Assembly (NCBI RefSeq): GCF_035917275.1
Contig: NZ_CP108508.1
Span: 4,960,001 to 5,024,000, forward strand
Source of the DNA: Streptomyces sp. NBC_01237
GTDB taxonomy: Bacteria; Actinomycetota; Actinomycetes; Streptomycetales; Streptomycetaceae
Length of the DNA: 64,000 nt
Reading direction: 5' to 3'
The notes beneath the pieces were generated by a model. The model was given only the letters and a program-made list of their open reading frames with translations. It was not told where the DNA came from and searched no databases. The translations under genes were made by a program, and so were the position numbers. This document shows, piece after piece, positions 40,569 to 49,087 of this stretch; the first letter of the stretch is position 1, and each line of letters starts with the position of its first letter.

Positions 40569-41758
40569 GGAACGACCTCAAGCCCTCCCGTCTCTCCCTC
40601 CGCGACATCTTCCGGGTCGGCGCGGTCGGCCTCCGGGCGCGCCGGGCGCGCGTGGTGCTCTCGGCGCTCGGGATCGCCATCGGTATCGCGACCATGGTCG
40701 CGGTCGTCGGCCTGTCCGAGTCGAGCCGCGCGGACCTGATGGCCCAGCTCGACCGGCTCGGCACCAACCTCCTCACCGCGGAGGCGGGCGAGGACGAGAC
40801 GGGGAACCCGGTCAAGCTCCCCAAGAACGCGGTCGCGATGGTCGAGAGGGTCGGCCCGGTGCGGCACGCCACGGCCACCGCCGACGTCGACGCCCGTATC
40901 CGCCGCAGCGATGTGGTCCCCGAGGAGCGGACCGCCGGTGTCATCACCCAGGCGGTGCGCACCGACCTGCTGTCCACGCTCGGCGGCGAGGTCGCCAGGG
41001 GCGTCTGGCTGAACCCGGTCGGCGAACGCCTCCCGACAACGGTCCTCGGCGCGGTGGCGGCGGAACGCCTCGGCATCACCCGCCCCGGCGGGACGATCAT
41101 GATGAACGACACGCGCGTGGTCGTCGTCGGCATCCTCGAACCGATCGAACTGGTCCCCACCCTGGACCGGGTGGCCATGGTCGGATTCCCCGCCGCCGAG
41201 CGCTACTTCGGCTTCGACGGCCACCCCACCACCATCTTCGAGCGTTCCACGGACGCTTCGGTGGAGGATGTGTGGGCGATCCTGGCCCGCACCATCAGCC
41301 CCGGCCGCGAGTCGGGCGTCAAGGTCTCCCGCCCCTCGGACGCGCTGGCCGCCAAGGCCGCCACCGACAAGGGTCTGACGACCCTGATGCTCGGTCTGGG
41401 CGCGGTGGCCCTCCTGGTCGGTGGTGTGGGCGTCGCCAACACCATGGTCATCTCCGTCCTGGAACGCCGCCGGGAGATCGGCCTGCGCCGCTCGCTGGGC
41501 GCGACCCGCAACGCGATCCGGCTCCAGTTCCTCACCGAGTCGCTGCTGCTGTCGGCGCTGGGCGGGGCGACGGGCGCACTGCTCGGCGCGGCGGCGACGT
41601 ACGGCTTCGCGCAGGTCCAGGGGTGGACGGCGGTGGTGCCGCCCTGGTCCCTGGCGGGCGGCCTGGCCGCCACCCTGCTGATCGGCGTGGTCGCGGGCCT
41701 CTACCCGGCGATCCGCGCCTCCCGTCTCCACCCGACGGTGGCTCTGAACGCGACGTGA
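40565..41758 (+). CDS. MacB/FtsX-like ABC transporter permease
   Basis: A 397-residue permease with the FtsX-MacB topology. One N-terminal span (RVVLSALGIAIGIATMVAVVGLS) precedes an extracytoplasmic MacB_PCD domain (about 60-270). Three C-terminal spans follow, with the conserved ANTMVISVLERRREIGLRRSLGATRNAIRLQFLTESLLLSALGG coupling segment, and the end AGLYPAIRASRLHPTVALNAT. It completes a lipoprotein-adaptor-ATPase-permease operon probably exporting or resisting a lipophilic or peptide compound under control of the divergent two-component system. Confidence 0.92.
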   Translation: MRNDLKPSRLSLRDIFRVGAVGLRARRARVVLSALGIAIGIATMVAVVGLSESSRADLMAQLDRLGTNLLTAEAGEDETGNPVKLPKNAVAMVERVGPVRHATATADVDARIRRSDVVPEERTAGVITQAVRTDLLSTLGGEVARGVWLNPVGERLPTTVLGAVAAERLGITRPGGTIMMNDTRVVVVGILEPIELVPTLDRVAMVGFPAAERYFGFDGHPTTIFERSTDASVEDVWAILARTISPGRESGVKVSRPSDALAAKAATDKGLTTLMLGLGAVALLVGGVGVANTMVISVLERRREIGLRRSLGATRNAIRLQFLTESLLLSALGGATGALLGAAATYGFAQVQGWTAVVPPWSLAGGLAATLLIGVVAGLYPAIRASRLHPTVALNAT

Positions 41759-41814
41759 GGCGGGGCGTACGGGGGCGTGCGGCGGTGCTCGTGAGGTGGA
41801 GGGGCGCGTGCCGG

Positions 41815-42429
41815 TCACCCCTCCGTGTGCTTCGTGCGCGGGCCGGGGGCCGAGGCCAGGCGTCGCGCGTCGTGCTCCGGCCGGATCGCGGCGACCGCGA
41901 ACGCCCCGGCGACGACCATGACGACGGCGGTGACGAGGAACGCGGTCCGGTATCCCGCCGCCTGCGTGGTTGCCGCGTCGATGAGGTGGCCGGTGAGCGA
42001 CGGCGCGATGAGGCCGGGGAGGGTGCCGGTCGCGGCGACGATGCCGAACACCGCTCCGCGCTGGGCGGTGGGGACCACCTCGGCCGTGGTCATGTAGTGC
42101 GGGGGGATCGCGACGGCGGTGCAGCCGAAGGTCATGCCGATCAGCAGGAGGCGGGGGCCCGACGCGTCGACGAAGGGGAAGGAGGCCATCGCCGTCCCCG
42201 CGACACATACGGCGGTGCCCTGTAGAGCACCGCTCGACCAGCGGCTCGTCAGGCCGCGCGCCTTGAGGGCGTCGATGAGCCGGGAGACCTCGACTCCGAA
42301 GGCGCCGAGTCGGCCCGCGGCGGTTTCAGCGCGACCGCACGCGATGTGGGCCCGGCTCGGCGAGATGATCCGCTGCGGCGGTGCTGTCGGGGGCCTCCAG
42401 ATGGTGCCGGAATCCGTCGCCTCAGCCAT
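41815..42429 (-). pseudogene. MFS transporter, C-terminal remnant
   Basis: About 150 residues at the 3' end match the last third of an MFS protein: RLLLIGMTFGCTAVAIPPHYMTTAEVVPTAQRGAVFGIVAATGTLPGLIAPSLTGHLID and AFLVTAVVMVVAGAFAVAAI. The upstream ~50 residues of the open frame (MAEATDSGTIWRPPTAPP...) are not membrane-like and read across an apparent junction near 42300-42400. The N-terminal helices are missing. It faces the similarly truncated hydrolase fragment, which reads away from it. Confidence 0.75.
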
Positions 42430-42706
42430 CGCGACCGGGGTTCCCGACGGCTACCCCCGGCGCGTCCGCTTTCCCGGCGCCCCCGGGACGACGCCCGCCA
42501 CCCTCTCGTACCACGACCTGTGGTGGATCCCGAACGACCCGTACGGCTCCTTCATGGCGAGCGGGATCCACGGTCATCGGCTGTTCGTCCCGCCCGGACT
42601 CGGCCTGGTCGTCACGCACTTCGCCTCGCAGGTCATGCCGCCGACGGTGCCCCCGGCCCCGCTGGTCCAGGCGTTCCTCCGGATCGGCGCGCACCTCAAC
42701 GGCTGA
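42401..42706 (+). pseudogene. Serine hydrolase (beta-lactamase family), C-terminal remnant
   Basis: About 100 residues correspond to the C-terminal end of a class C beta-lactamase / 6-aminohexanoate-dimer hydrolase type enzyme: LSYHDLWWIPNDPYGSFMASGIHGHRLFVPPGLGLVVTHFASQ, then VQAFLRIGAHLNG. The GIHGHRLFV part aligns with the family's terminal G-x-x-G motif. The catalytic SxxK and YxN regions are absent, so the piece cannot act as an enzyme. It begins where the MFS remnant also breaks off. Confidence 0.78.
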
Positions 42707-42751
42707 CGGGCGCCCGGCGGAGCTCGAAGGGCGGCCGGGGGCGTCCGTGTC

Positions 42752-44158
42752 TCAGTGCCGCCCGGCGATGCGGTCCGCCACCTTGGCGATCGGGTCGGTG
42801 CCCGTGCGCGGGGAGGTGGCCTCCCGCCGGTCGGCGGCGCGGTAGGCGGCGTACATGCCGTGGACGCCGAGCCAGCGCAGCGGTTCGGGTTCCCAGCGGC
42901 GGACCTTGTGGTTGACCCAGGGCAGGGTGGTCAGGTCGGTGGGGCCCGCCTGGCCGGAGTCCTGCTGGATCAGGTCGCGCAGGGTGCGGGCGGCGAGGTT
43001 GGCGGTGGCGACGCCGGAACCGACGTAGCCGCCCGCCCAGCCGAGACCGGTGGAGCGGTCCAGGGAGACGGTGGCGCACCAGTCGCGGGGCACGCCGAGG
43101 ACGCCGGACCAGGTGTGGTCGATACGGGCGCCGGCCGTGGTGGGGAAGAGCCGGACCATGAGGTCGCGGAGGGCCTCGACGGTGGCGGGCCGGGTGCGGC
43201 CGTCGCCGGACCGCGCGGCGGCCGAGGCGTAGCGGTAGGGGACGCCGCGGCCGCCCAGGGCGATGCGGTCGTCGGCGGTGCGCTGGGCGTAGACGTAGGC
43301 GTGCGCCAGGTCGCCCAGCGTTTCGCGGCCGTCCCATCCGAGGGTGTCCCAGACGGACCGGGGGAGCGGTTCGGTCGCGATCATCGAGGAGTTCATCGGG
43401 AGCCAGGTGCGCTTGTGTCCCTTGAGGTTCGCGGTGAAGCCCTCGGTGCAGCGCAGGATGTAGGGGGCGCGGACCGTGCCGTACGGGGTGACGGCGTGTT
43501 TGGGTCTGATCTCGGTGACGGGGGTGGACTCGTGGAGGGTGACGCCGAGGGCTTCCACGGTGTCGGCGAGGCCCTTGACCAGTTTGACCGGGTGCAGCCG
43601 TGCGCCGTGCGGGGTCCAGGTGGAGCCGATGGCTCCGGTGACGTTGACGCGTTCGGCGGTCTCGCGGGCGCCGCGCAGGACGCGGTCGGTCTCGCCGAAC
43701 GCGATCTCGACGGAGTGGAAGTCCTTCAGGCGGGCGAGCTGGGCCGGGGTGTGGGCCACTTCCAGGACGCCGCCCCGGTGGATGTCGGCGTCGATGTTCT
43801 CCTCGGCGGCGACGGCGATGACCTCGTCGACGGTGCTGTTCATCGCCTTCTGGAGCCGGACCGCCGCGTCGTGGCCGTGGAGTTTCGCGTACCGGTCGCG
43901 GCCCGCGATGCCGTTGTAGAGCCAGCCGCCGTTGCGCCCGGAGGCGCCGTACCCGCAGAACTTCGCTTCCAGCACGGTGATGTTGAGGAAGGGGACGGCC
44001 TTCTTGAGGTAGTACGCCGTCCAGAGTCCGGTGTAACCGCCGCCGACGATGCAGACGTCGGCGGTCGCGTCGCCCGGCAGGGGTTCGCGGGGTGTGGGGG
44101 TGCCCTCCTGCGCGTACCAGAACGATATGCCGCCGTTGACGGTACTGACGGTGTTCAT
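42752..44158 (-). CDS. FAD-dependent amine/amino-acid oxidase (DAO family)
   Basis: A 468-residue flavoprotein. The dinucleotide fold starts at DVCIVGGGYTGLWTAYYLKK (about 34-53), with ITVLEAKFCGYGASGRNGGW next, as in gamma-glutamylputrescine oxidase and related DadA-like enzymes. FAD contacts recur in the C-terminal part (WSGVLGVPRDWCATVSLDRSTGLGWAGGYVGSGVATANLAARTL). Such enzymes oxidise glutamylated polyamines, sarcosine or similar amines to aldehydes with H2O2. A diamine-acetyltransferase-like gene lies 2 kb away, but they are not in an operon. The start ATG 44158 is followed by the typical short leader before the fold. Confidence 0.87.
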   Translation of the reverse strand: MNTVSTVNGGISFWYAQEGTPTPREPLPGDATADVCIVGGGYTGLWTAYYLKKAVPFLNITVLEAKFCGYGASGRNGGWLYNGIAGRDRYAKLHGHDAAVRLQKAMNSTVDEVIAVAAEENIDADIHRGGVLEVAHTPAQLARLKDFHSVEIAFGETDRVLRGARETAERVNVTGAIGSTWTPHGARLHPVKLVKGLADTVEALGVTLHESTPVTEIRPKHAVTPYGTVRAPYILRCTEGFTANLKGHKRTWLPMNSSMIATEPLPRSVWDTLGWDGRETLGDLAHAYVYAQRTADDRIALGGRGVPYRYASAAARSGDGRTRPATVEALRDLMVRLFPTTAGARIDHTWSGVLGVPRDWCATVSLDRSTGLGWAGGYVGSGVATANLAARTLRDLIQQDSGQAGPTDLTTLPWVNHKVRRWEPEPLRWLGVHGMYAAYRAADRREATSPRTGTDPIAKVADRIAGRH

Positions 44159-44241
44159 GATGCCCCTGCTGTCCGATGTGCGCCGAGAGTACGTGTGGCC
44201 GGACGTTACTGCGCCGCGGGGCGTTTCGTCTCGTGCGGAGC

Positions 44242-45003
44242 TCAGGAGGTGCGCGGGCCCCGGGGGTGGGGGTGACGGGTCAGCGGGTAGCAGGCGAGCC
44301 CGATCAGTACGGCGGTGAAGTGGCCCAGGTCGGTGAAGGAGCGGCCGGTGACGAGCGGGATGCCGTAGAAGACGAGGACGGCGAAGGCATACACGTGCCG
44401 CCAGGGGCGCGGGACGCGGTAGACGAGGACGGCGACCACCCCCGCGAGCGCGTAACTGACCCCGATGTCCAGGGTGTTGACGGAGGACTGCGGTGCGTGG
44501 CCGTGCCGGACCGCCCAGGCCAGGACGCCCTCGCTGACGAGGGTGGCGAGGACGTGGGCGGCGGCGGCGACGGTGAGCCAGCGCAGGGTGCCGAGCCAGT
44601 GTTCGGCGGTGGCGTGGAAGACGGTGAACAGGACGGCGTACGGGAGCCATCGGCCGCCGTCGATCCACAGGGCGCTGGAGACGAGGACCCGGACCGGGTT
44701 CTGCGAGAGCTCGTGGATGTTGGTCGAGCGCTGGCGCAGGAAGTCCTCCTCGAAGTCCGGCGACATCCGGTGCATCACGACGGTGGTGGCGAAGAGGATC
44801 GCCAGCCAGACGTACGTGCCGGGGGCGGTGGTGATCCAGCGGCGGAGGGCGGTGCTGGCAGCGCGGGCGGTGGTGGCCAGGCTGCCGGCCGCACGGGCAT
44901 CCGGCCCGCTCTCCGGCCCGCTCTCCTGATGGCTCGCCGTGACGTGCTCCGGGACGTTGGCCGGGATGTGCTCCGGCTCGTCCTCCGGCTGGTTCTGGGG
45001 CAT
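44242..45003 (-). CDS. Rhomboid-like membrane protein
   Basis: A 253-residue protein. The first ~60 residues are polar. Six hydrophobic segments follow, from TYVWLAILFATTVVMHRMS through RWLPYAVLFTVFHATAEHWLG and DIGVSYALAGVVAVLVYRV to FTDLGHFTAVLIGLACYPL. The arrangement of a GVSYALAG segment and a late GHFTAVLIGL helix with a His resembles the rhomboid Ser/His dyad (Ser in GVSYALAG, His in GHFTAV). Whether it is an active protease or only rhomboid-fold cannot be decided. It is divergent from the kinase-type gene at 45037, sharing only 33 bp. Confidence 0.75.
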   Translation of the reverse strand: MPQNQPEDEPEHIPANVPEHVTASHQESGPESGPDARAAGSLATTARAASTALRRWITTAPGTYVWLAILFATTVVMHRMSPDFEEDFLRQRSTNIHELSQNPVRVLVSSALWIDGGRWLPYAVLFTVFHATAEHWLGTLRWLTVAAAAHVLATLVSEGVLAWAVRHGHAPQSSVNTLDIGVSYALAGVVAVLVYRVPRPWRHVYAFAVLVFYGIPLVTGRSFTDLGHFTAVLIGLACYPLTRHPHPRGPRTS

Positions 45004-45036
45004 AACCGATTGACGCACGGGCCTACGATCGGAGGC

Positions 45037-45954
45037 GTGATCGACATTCCGGATGCCCTGATCGAGACCCAGTCCAAGTACAACGGGGAGGCCGGGCGGG
45101 CGTTCATCGCCACGCTGCCGTCGCTGGCCGCCCGGTTCCTGGAGGAGTGGGGGCTGCGGCGGGACGGCGCCGCGATGTACGGCGTGAGCGCGCTGGTGCT
45201 GCCGGTGGTGCGGGATTCGGACGGGTGCCCGGCGGCCCTCAAACTCCAGCTGCTGGACGAGGAGTCGGTGGGCGAGCCGGTCGCCCTGCGGGTCTGGGGT
45301 GCGGCGGGGTCCGGGGCGGTGGGGCTGCTCGACCACGATCCGCTGACCGGCACGATGCTGCTGGAGCGGCTGGACGAACGCCGCCCGCTGTCGGCCGTGG
45401 CCGACACGCGGGAGGCGGTCGGCGTCCTCGCACAGGTCCTGTCCCGGCTGGTGGCCGTACCGGCTCCGGAAGGACTGCGCGGGCTCGGGGACATCGCGGC
45501 GCGGATGCTGGACGCGGTTCCGGGCGCGGTCGGTTCGCTGGTGGAGGAGTCGGAACGGCAGCTGCTGCTGGACTGCGCGGCGGCGGTACGTGAGGTGGTG
45601 GGCGAGCCGGGCGACCGGCTGCTGCACTGGGACCTGCACTACGACAACATCCTGGCGGGCCGGGCGGAGGCGGGCCGGGCGCACGAGTGGCTGGCGCTGG
45701 ACCCGAAGCCGCTGGCCGGGCACCCGGGCTTCGATCTGTTCCCGGCCCTGGGCGACCGGTTCGACGCGGCGGAAGTGCGGTGGCGGTTCGACGCGTTGAC
45801 CGAGGCGCTGGGCATGGAGCGGGACCGGGGGCGGGCGCGGGCCTGGACGCTGGGCCGGGTGCTCCAGGACGGGCTGTGGGACATCAAGGACGGCGAGGTA
45901 CGGCTGCCGGAGAGGCATGTGGAGATCGGCCGGCAGCTGCTGGAGCGGGGATAG
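45037..45954 (+). CDS. APH(6)/hydroxyurea-type phosphotransferase
   Basis: A 305-residue phosphotransferase of the streptomycin 6-kinase/hydroxyurea kinase family. The N-lobe ends with ALKLQLLDEESVGEPVALRVW (ATP-binding Lys and Glu). The catalytic loop is LLHWDLHYDNILAG, matching H-x-D-x-x-x-x-N, and LALDPKPLAGHPGFDLFPAL is the metal-binding segment. These enzymes inactivate streptomycin-like compounds in producers or act on unknown substrates. No aminoglycoside cluster is near. The GTG start has GGAGG only 1-2 nt away, so initiation may be atypical or leaderless, but no later start fits. Confidence 0.83.
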   Translation: MIDIPDALIETQSKYNGEAGRAFIATLPSLAARFLEEWGLRRDGAAMYGVSALVLPVVRDSDGCPAALKLQLLDEESVGEPVALRVWGAAGSGAVGLLDHDPLTGTMLLERLDERRPLSAVADTREAVGVLAQVLSRLVAVPAPEGLRGLGDIAARMLDAVPGAVGSLVEESERQLLLDCAAAVREVVGEPGDRLLHWDLHYDNILAGRAEAGRAHEWLALDPKPLAGHPGFDLFPALGDRFDAAEVRWRFDALTEALGMERDRGRARAWTLGRVLQDGLWDIKDGEVRLPERHVEIGRQLLERG

Positions 45955-46019
45955 GGACAGGGGCTGTACCGGGCGGGGCCAGTCGTGGGGCGCGGGGGAG
46001 ACGTGTTTACGCTGCCCCC

Positions 46020-46496
46020 ATGATTCGTACCGCTACTCCCGACGATGTCCCGGTCATCCACGCCATGGTGCGGGACCTGGCCGACTACGAGAAGGCCCTG
46101 CACGAGGCGAACGCCACCGAGGAGCAGCTGCACGAGGCGCTGTTCGGCGAGCGGCCCGCCGCGTACGCGCACGTCGCGGTGTCGGACGAGGACGGCGAGG
46201 TCGTCGGGTTCGCGCTGTGGTTCCTCAACTTCTCGACCTGGCGCGGGGTCCACGGCATCTACCTGGAGGACCTGTACGTACGTCCGGAGCGGCGCGGCGG
46301 CGGCCACGGGAAGGCGCTGCTGACGGAGTTGGCGCGGATCTGCGCCGAGCGCGGGTACGAGCGCCTGGAGTGGTCGGTGCTCAACTGGAACGCCCCGTCC
46401 ATCGCCTTCTACGAGTCGCTGGGCGCCCGGCCGCAGGACGAGTGGACGGTGTACCGGCTGACGGACGGGGCGCTGGCGGAGCTCGGAGGGCGCTGA
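46020..46496 (+). CDS. Diamine N-acetyltransferase-like GNAT protein
   Basis: A 158-residue GNAT enzyme with clear likeness to spermidine/diamine acetyltransferases: MVRDLADYEKALHEANATEEQL, GFALWFLNFSTWRGVHGIYLEDLYVRPERRGGGHGKALLTELA, then ERLEWSVLNWNAPSIAFYESLGA. The acetyl-CoA loop is RPERRGGGHGKAL. The STW...GIYLEDLYV and LEWSVLNWN motifs are those of the SSAT group, so a polyamine or small amine acceptor is likely. The ATG at 46020 was chosen over a long upstream extension that overlaps the previous gene in another frame. Confidence 0.88.
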   Translation: MIRTATPDDVPVIHAMVRDLADYEKALHEANATEEQLHEALFGERPAAYAHVAVSDEDGEVVGFALWFLNFSTWRGVHGIYLEDLYVRPERRGGGHGKALLTELARICAERGYERLEWSVLNWNAPSIAFYESLGARPQDEWTVYRLTDGALAELGGR

Positions 46497-46649
46497 ACGG
46501 GGCCTGGGGCGACGGGTTCTGGCGGCGCGGAGACGGGAGGCATGGCTTCCCGGGCCTTCGTGTCCTCAGGCCCTCGTGGCTTCGCAGCCCCGCCTTCGCG
46601 TCCTGGCGTGGACCGGGTCCCGGTCCACGCCCCACTGTTCGTCGCGCCG

Positions 46650-47651
46650 TTACGGTTCCAGGACGACCTTGCCCATCGTGCCGCGGGTTTCCAGGGCGCG
46701 ATGGGCCGCCGCCGCTTCGGCGAGCGGGTAGCGCTGGACGGCGGGCCGCAGCCTGCCGGCCGCGGCCTCGGCGAGGGCCAGGGTCTCCAGGGCGCGCAGC
46801 CCGCCGCCCTTGCGGATCATGGCGGGGCCGAGCACGTTCTCGGACGTGATGCCGCGCTCGGCGAGTTCCTCGGGGGTGAAGGACAGCGGCTTTCCGTCGT
46901 GGAGGTCCTCGCCGGACCAGCCGAAGACGATGTGCGCTCCGCCTTCGCCGAGGAGGTCGACGGCGGCGCGGGCGGTGACTCCGCCCACGGAGTCGAAGAC
47001 GACGGTGGCGCGCCGGCCGAGCGACTCCAGGTGGCCGCGGACCGTGCGGGGCCAGTCGGGGAGCGTGTAGTCGACGGCGAGGTCGGCGCCGTTGGCCTTG
47101 ACCGCGGCGACCTTCGAGGGGCCGCCCGCGAGGCCGATGACGGTGGCTCCGGCGTTCTTGGCGTACTGCACCAGCAGCGTGCCGATGCCGCCCGCGGCGG
47201 CGGGGACGATGACGACGGAGTCGGGGCCCAGTTCGGTGAACCGGAGGATGCCCAGGGTCGTGCGGCCGGTGCCGATCATCGCGACGGCCTCGGCCTCGTC
47301 GAGCCCGGCCGGGATCTCGTGGAGCCGGTCGGCGTCGGCGACGGTGAGTTCGGCGTAACCGCCGGGGGCCATGCCGAGGTGCACGACGACGCGCTTGCCG
47401 AGCCAGCCGGGGTCGGTGCCCTCGCCGAGCGATTCGACGGTTCCGGCGACTTCCCGGCCGGGGATGGTGGGCAGTTCGGCCGGCGCCGGGTACGGGCCGG
47501 TCATGCCTTCGCGCAGGGCGGTGTCGAGGAGGTGCACGCCGGCCGCGGCCACGGCGATCCGTACCTGGCCGGGGCCGGGTACGGGGTCCTCGGCCGACTC
47601 GTGGGTGAGGTTTTCGGCGGGGCCGAAGGCATGGAGGCGGACGGCGTACAT
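46650..47651 (-). CDS. Zinc-less MDR-type quinone oxidoreductase / alcohol dehydrogenase-like
   Basis: A 333-residue medium-chain dehydrogenase. The GroES-like N-terminus (DPVPGPGQVRIAVAAAGVHLLD, TIPGREVAGTVESLGEG) lacks the structural-zinc Cys set. The NADPH fold VVIVPAAAGGIGTLLVQYAKNAGATVIGLAGGPSKV has the AxxGxGG motif, fitting NADPH:quinone oxidoreductase. FDSVGG and a C-terminal LAEAAAAHRALETRGTMGKVVLEP end are typical. It reduces quinones or enones. Single gene, ATG at 47651. Confidence 0.9.
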   Translation of the reverse strand: MYAVRLHAFGPAENLTHESAEDPVPGPGQVRIAVAAAGVHLLDTALREGMTGPYPAPAELPTIPGREVAGTVESLGEGTDPGWLGKRVVVHLGMAPGGYAELTVADADRLHEIPAGLDEAEAVAMIGTGRTTLGILRFTELGPDSVVIVPAAAGGIGTLLVQYAKNAGATVIGLAGGPSKVAAVKANGADLAVDYTLPDWPRTVRGHLESLGRRATVVFDSVGGVTARAAVDLLGEGGAHIVFGWSGEDLHDGKPLSFTPEELAERGITSENVLGPAMIRKGGGLRALETLALAEAAAGRLRPAVQRYPLAEAAAAHRALETRGTMGKVVLEP

Positions 47652-47782
47652 GGTGGTCTCCCCGGGGTGGTCGCTGTCGGTTGTCCTCAGTCTGTGACCT
47701 CAATCGCCCTTGAGGTCAACCCGGTCCATCGGACGGTTGGCGGCTCATTCCGCGTCATACGCGTCACGGGTGTCACGGCGTG

Positions 47783-48976
47783 TCAGGCGCTCCTGAGGTC
47801 CGCTCCGGTGTCCGTGCGCCGTTCGGCGGCCTTCAGCGCGAGCGTCGCCGCTTCGATGCCGCTGTTGAACGACACCTCGCTGAGGAGCCCCGGGGCCGCC
47901 ACCTGGTCGCCCGCGAGGAAGACGCCGTCGCCCCGGATGATGGAGGGGCGGTCCCGCCAGGTGGTGCCGGGCCGGTCGACCGCACCCGTACGCCCGGTGG
48001 CGAGGGCCTCGCGACGCCAGGTGACGCGGTCGCGCCAGCCGTCGAAGCCGAGGTCGAGGAGCTGTTCGGCGCGGGCGACACCGTCCGCTTTCGGGGCGCC
48101 GGGAGCGATCGGCACATGGCCCTGCACGAGCTGTTCGCCAGCCGGGGCGAGGGTCCGGTCCTGGGCGCTGAACCGCTCGATCCAGCCCGGAGCGTCCAGG
48201 TCGGACACCACGAAAGCGTCGCCCCGCCGGGTCCGTACCGCCAGGTCGATCAGGGCCGTACGGCCGCTGTCCCAGGTCAGGGCGGGATCGTCGAGCAGGG
48301 TACGGGCGGCGTCCAGGGAGGTCGCGACGATGACGGGGCCGGTCCGTGCCAGGGCGGCGAGGGCGGGGGCGTCGATCCGGGCGGTGGTCTCGACGCGCAC
48401 GCCGAGGTTCCGGGCGCGGGCGGCCATCCGGTCGACGACCTGGGCCCAGCCGCCGACCGGGTAGCGCGCCTCGGGCGGGAGCGCGGCGGCGCGGCGGAAG
48501 CGTTCCTGGACGAAGGCGGCGGAGAGCGAACCGGGGTCGTGGTGGAAGAGCGCCACACCCATGTAGTGCGCCGCCGCGCGGGCGCCCTCCTCGCCGACCT
48601 GGCCGCCGGCCCAGCCGAGGTAGTCCGCGTCGACGGGGGCGTGCCGGGCGCTGCGGCGGGCGAGGCGCAGCATGCCGAGGGGCGGGGTCCGGCGGGAGAC
48701 GCCGTCGCGGCGGAAGCGGAAGCGGGTGCCTTCGAGGAGCGGTACGGCGGCGACGGGCCCGAGGAGGCCGCGTCGGGCGAGCCAGGTCCAGTGGGGCCCG
48801 CCGTTGTACAGGGCGTGCGGCCCCTCGTTGGTGCGGTACGGGCCCTCGGCGGTCCTGGCCCGGCCGCCGAGGGTGTGGTGGGCCTCGTGGAGGGTGACCT
48901 GTGCGCCGGATTCGGCGGCGGTGACCGCGGCGGTGAGCCCGGCGAAGCCGCCGCCGATGACGTGGATGCGCTGCAT
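47783..48976 (-). CDS. NAD(P)/FAD-dependent amine oxidase-like protein
   Basis: A 397-residue flavoprotein beginning MQRIHVIGGGFAGLTAAVTAAESGAQVTLHEAHHTLGGRART, the amine-oxidase/phytoene-desaturase type Rossmann motif with the second GG-doublet. The C-terminal FAD contact is GVFLAGDQVAAPGLLSEVSFNSGIEAATLAL. The middle has a long helical substrate domain. Such enzymes desaturate or oxidise hydrophobic substrates; no carotenoid or other pathway genes adjoin. Start ATG 48976 with GGAG upstream; a pentapeptide-repeat gene diverges 112 bp away. Confidence 0.85.
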   Translation of the reverse strand: MQRIHVIGGGFAGLTAAVTAAESGAQVTLHEAHHTLGGRARTAEGPYRTNEGPHALYNGGPHWTWLARRGLLGPVAAVPLLEGTRFRFRRDGVSRRTPPLGMLRLARRSARHAPVDADYLGWAGGQVGEEGARAAAHYMGVALFHHDPGSLSAAFVQERFRRAAALPPEARYPVGGWAQVVDRMAARARNLGVRVETTARIDAPALAALARTGPVIVATSLDAARTLLDDPALTWDSGRTALIDLAVRTRRGDAFVVSDLDAPGWIERFSAQDRTLAPAGEQLVQGHVPIAPGAPKADGVARAEQLLDLGFDGWRDRVTWRREALATGRTGAVDRPGTTWRDRPSIIRGDGVFLAGDQVAAPGLLSEVSFNSGIEAATLALKAAERRTDTGADLRSA

Positions 48977-49087
48977 GGCTGGGTTTCTCCCTTGGCTGTG
49001 GGCGCTTCTGCGTACGTGACGGTCGGGCGGTGGTGGTTTGTGACATCGGGGCGGGGCGTTGTCAGTGCGGTGCGTCACGATGGGGGC

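Noticed and set aside
45955..46019. Upstream extension of the diamine acetyltransferase-like gene
   Set aside because: The longer frame overlaps the phosphotransferase gene; ATG 46020 gives the normal GNAT N-terminus.
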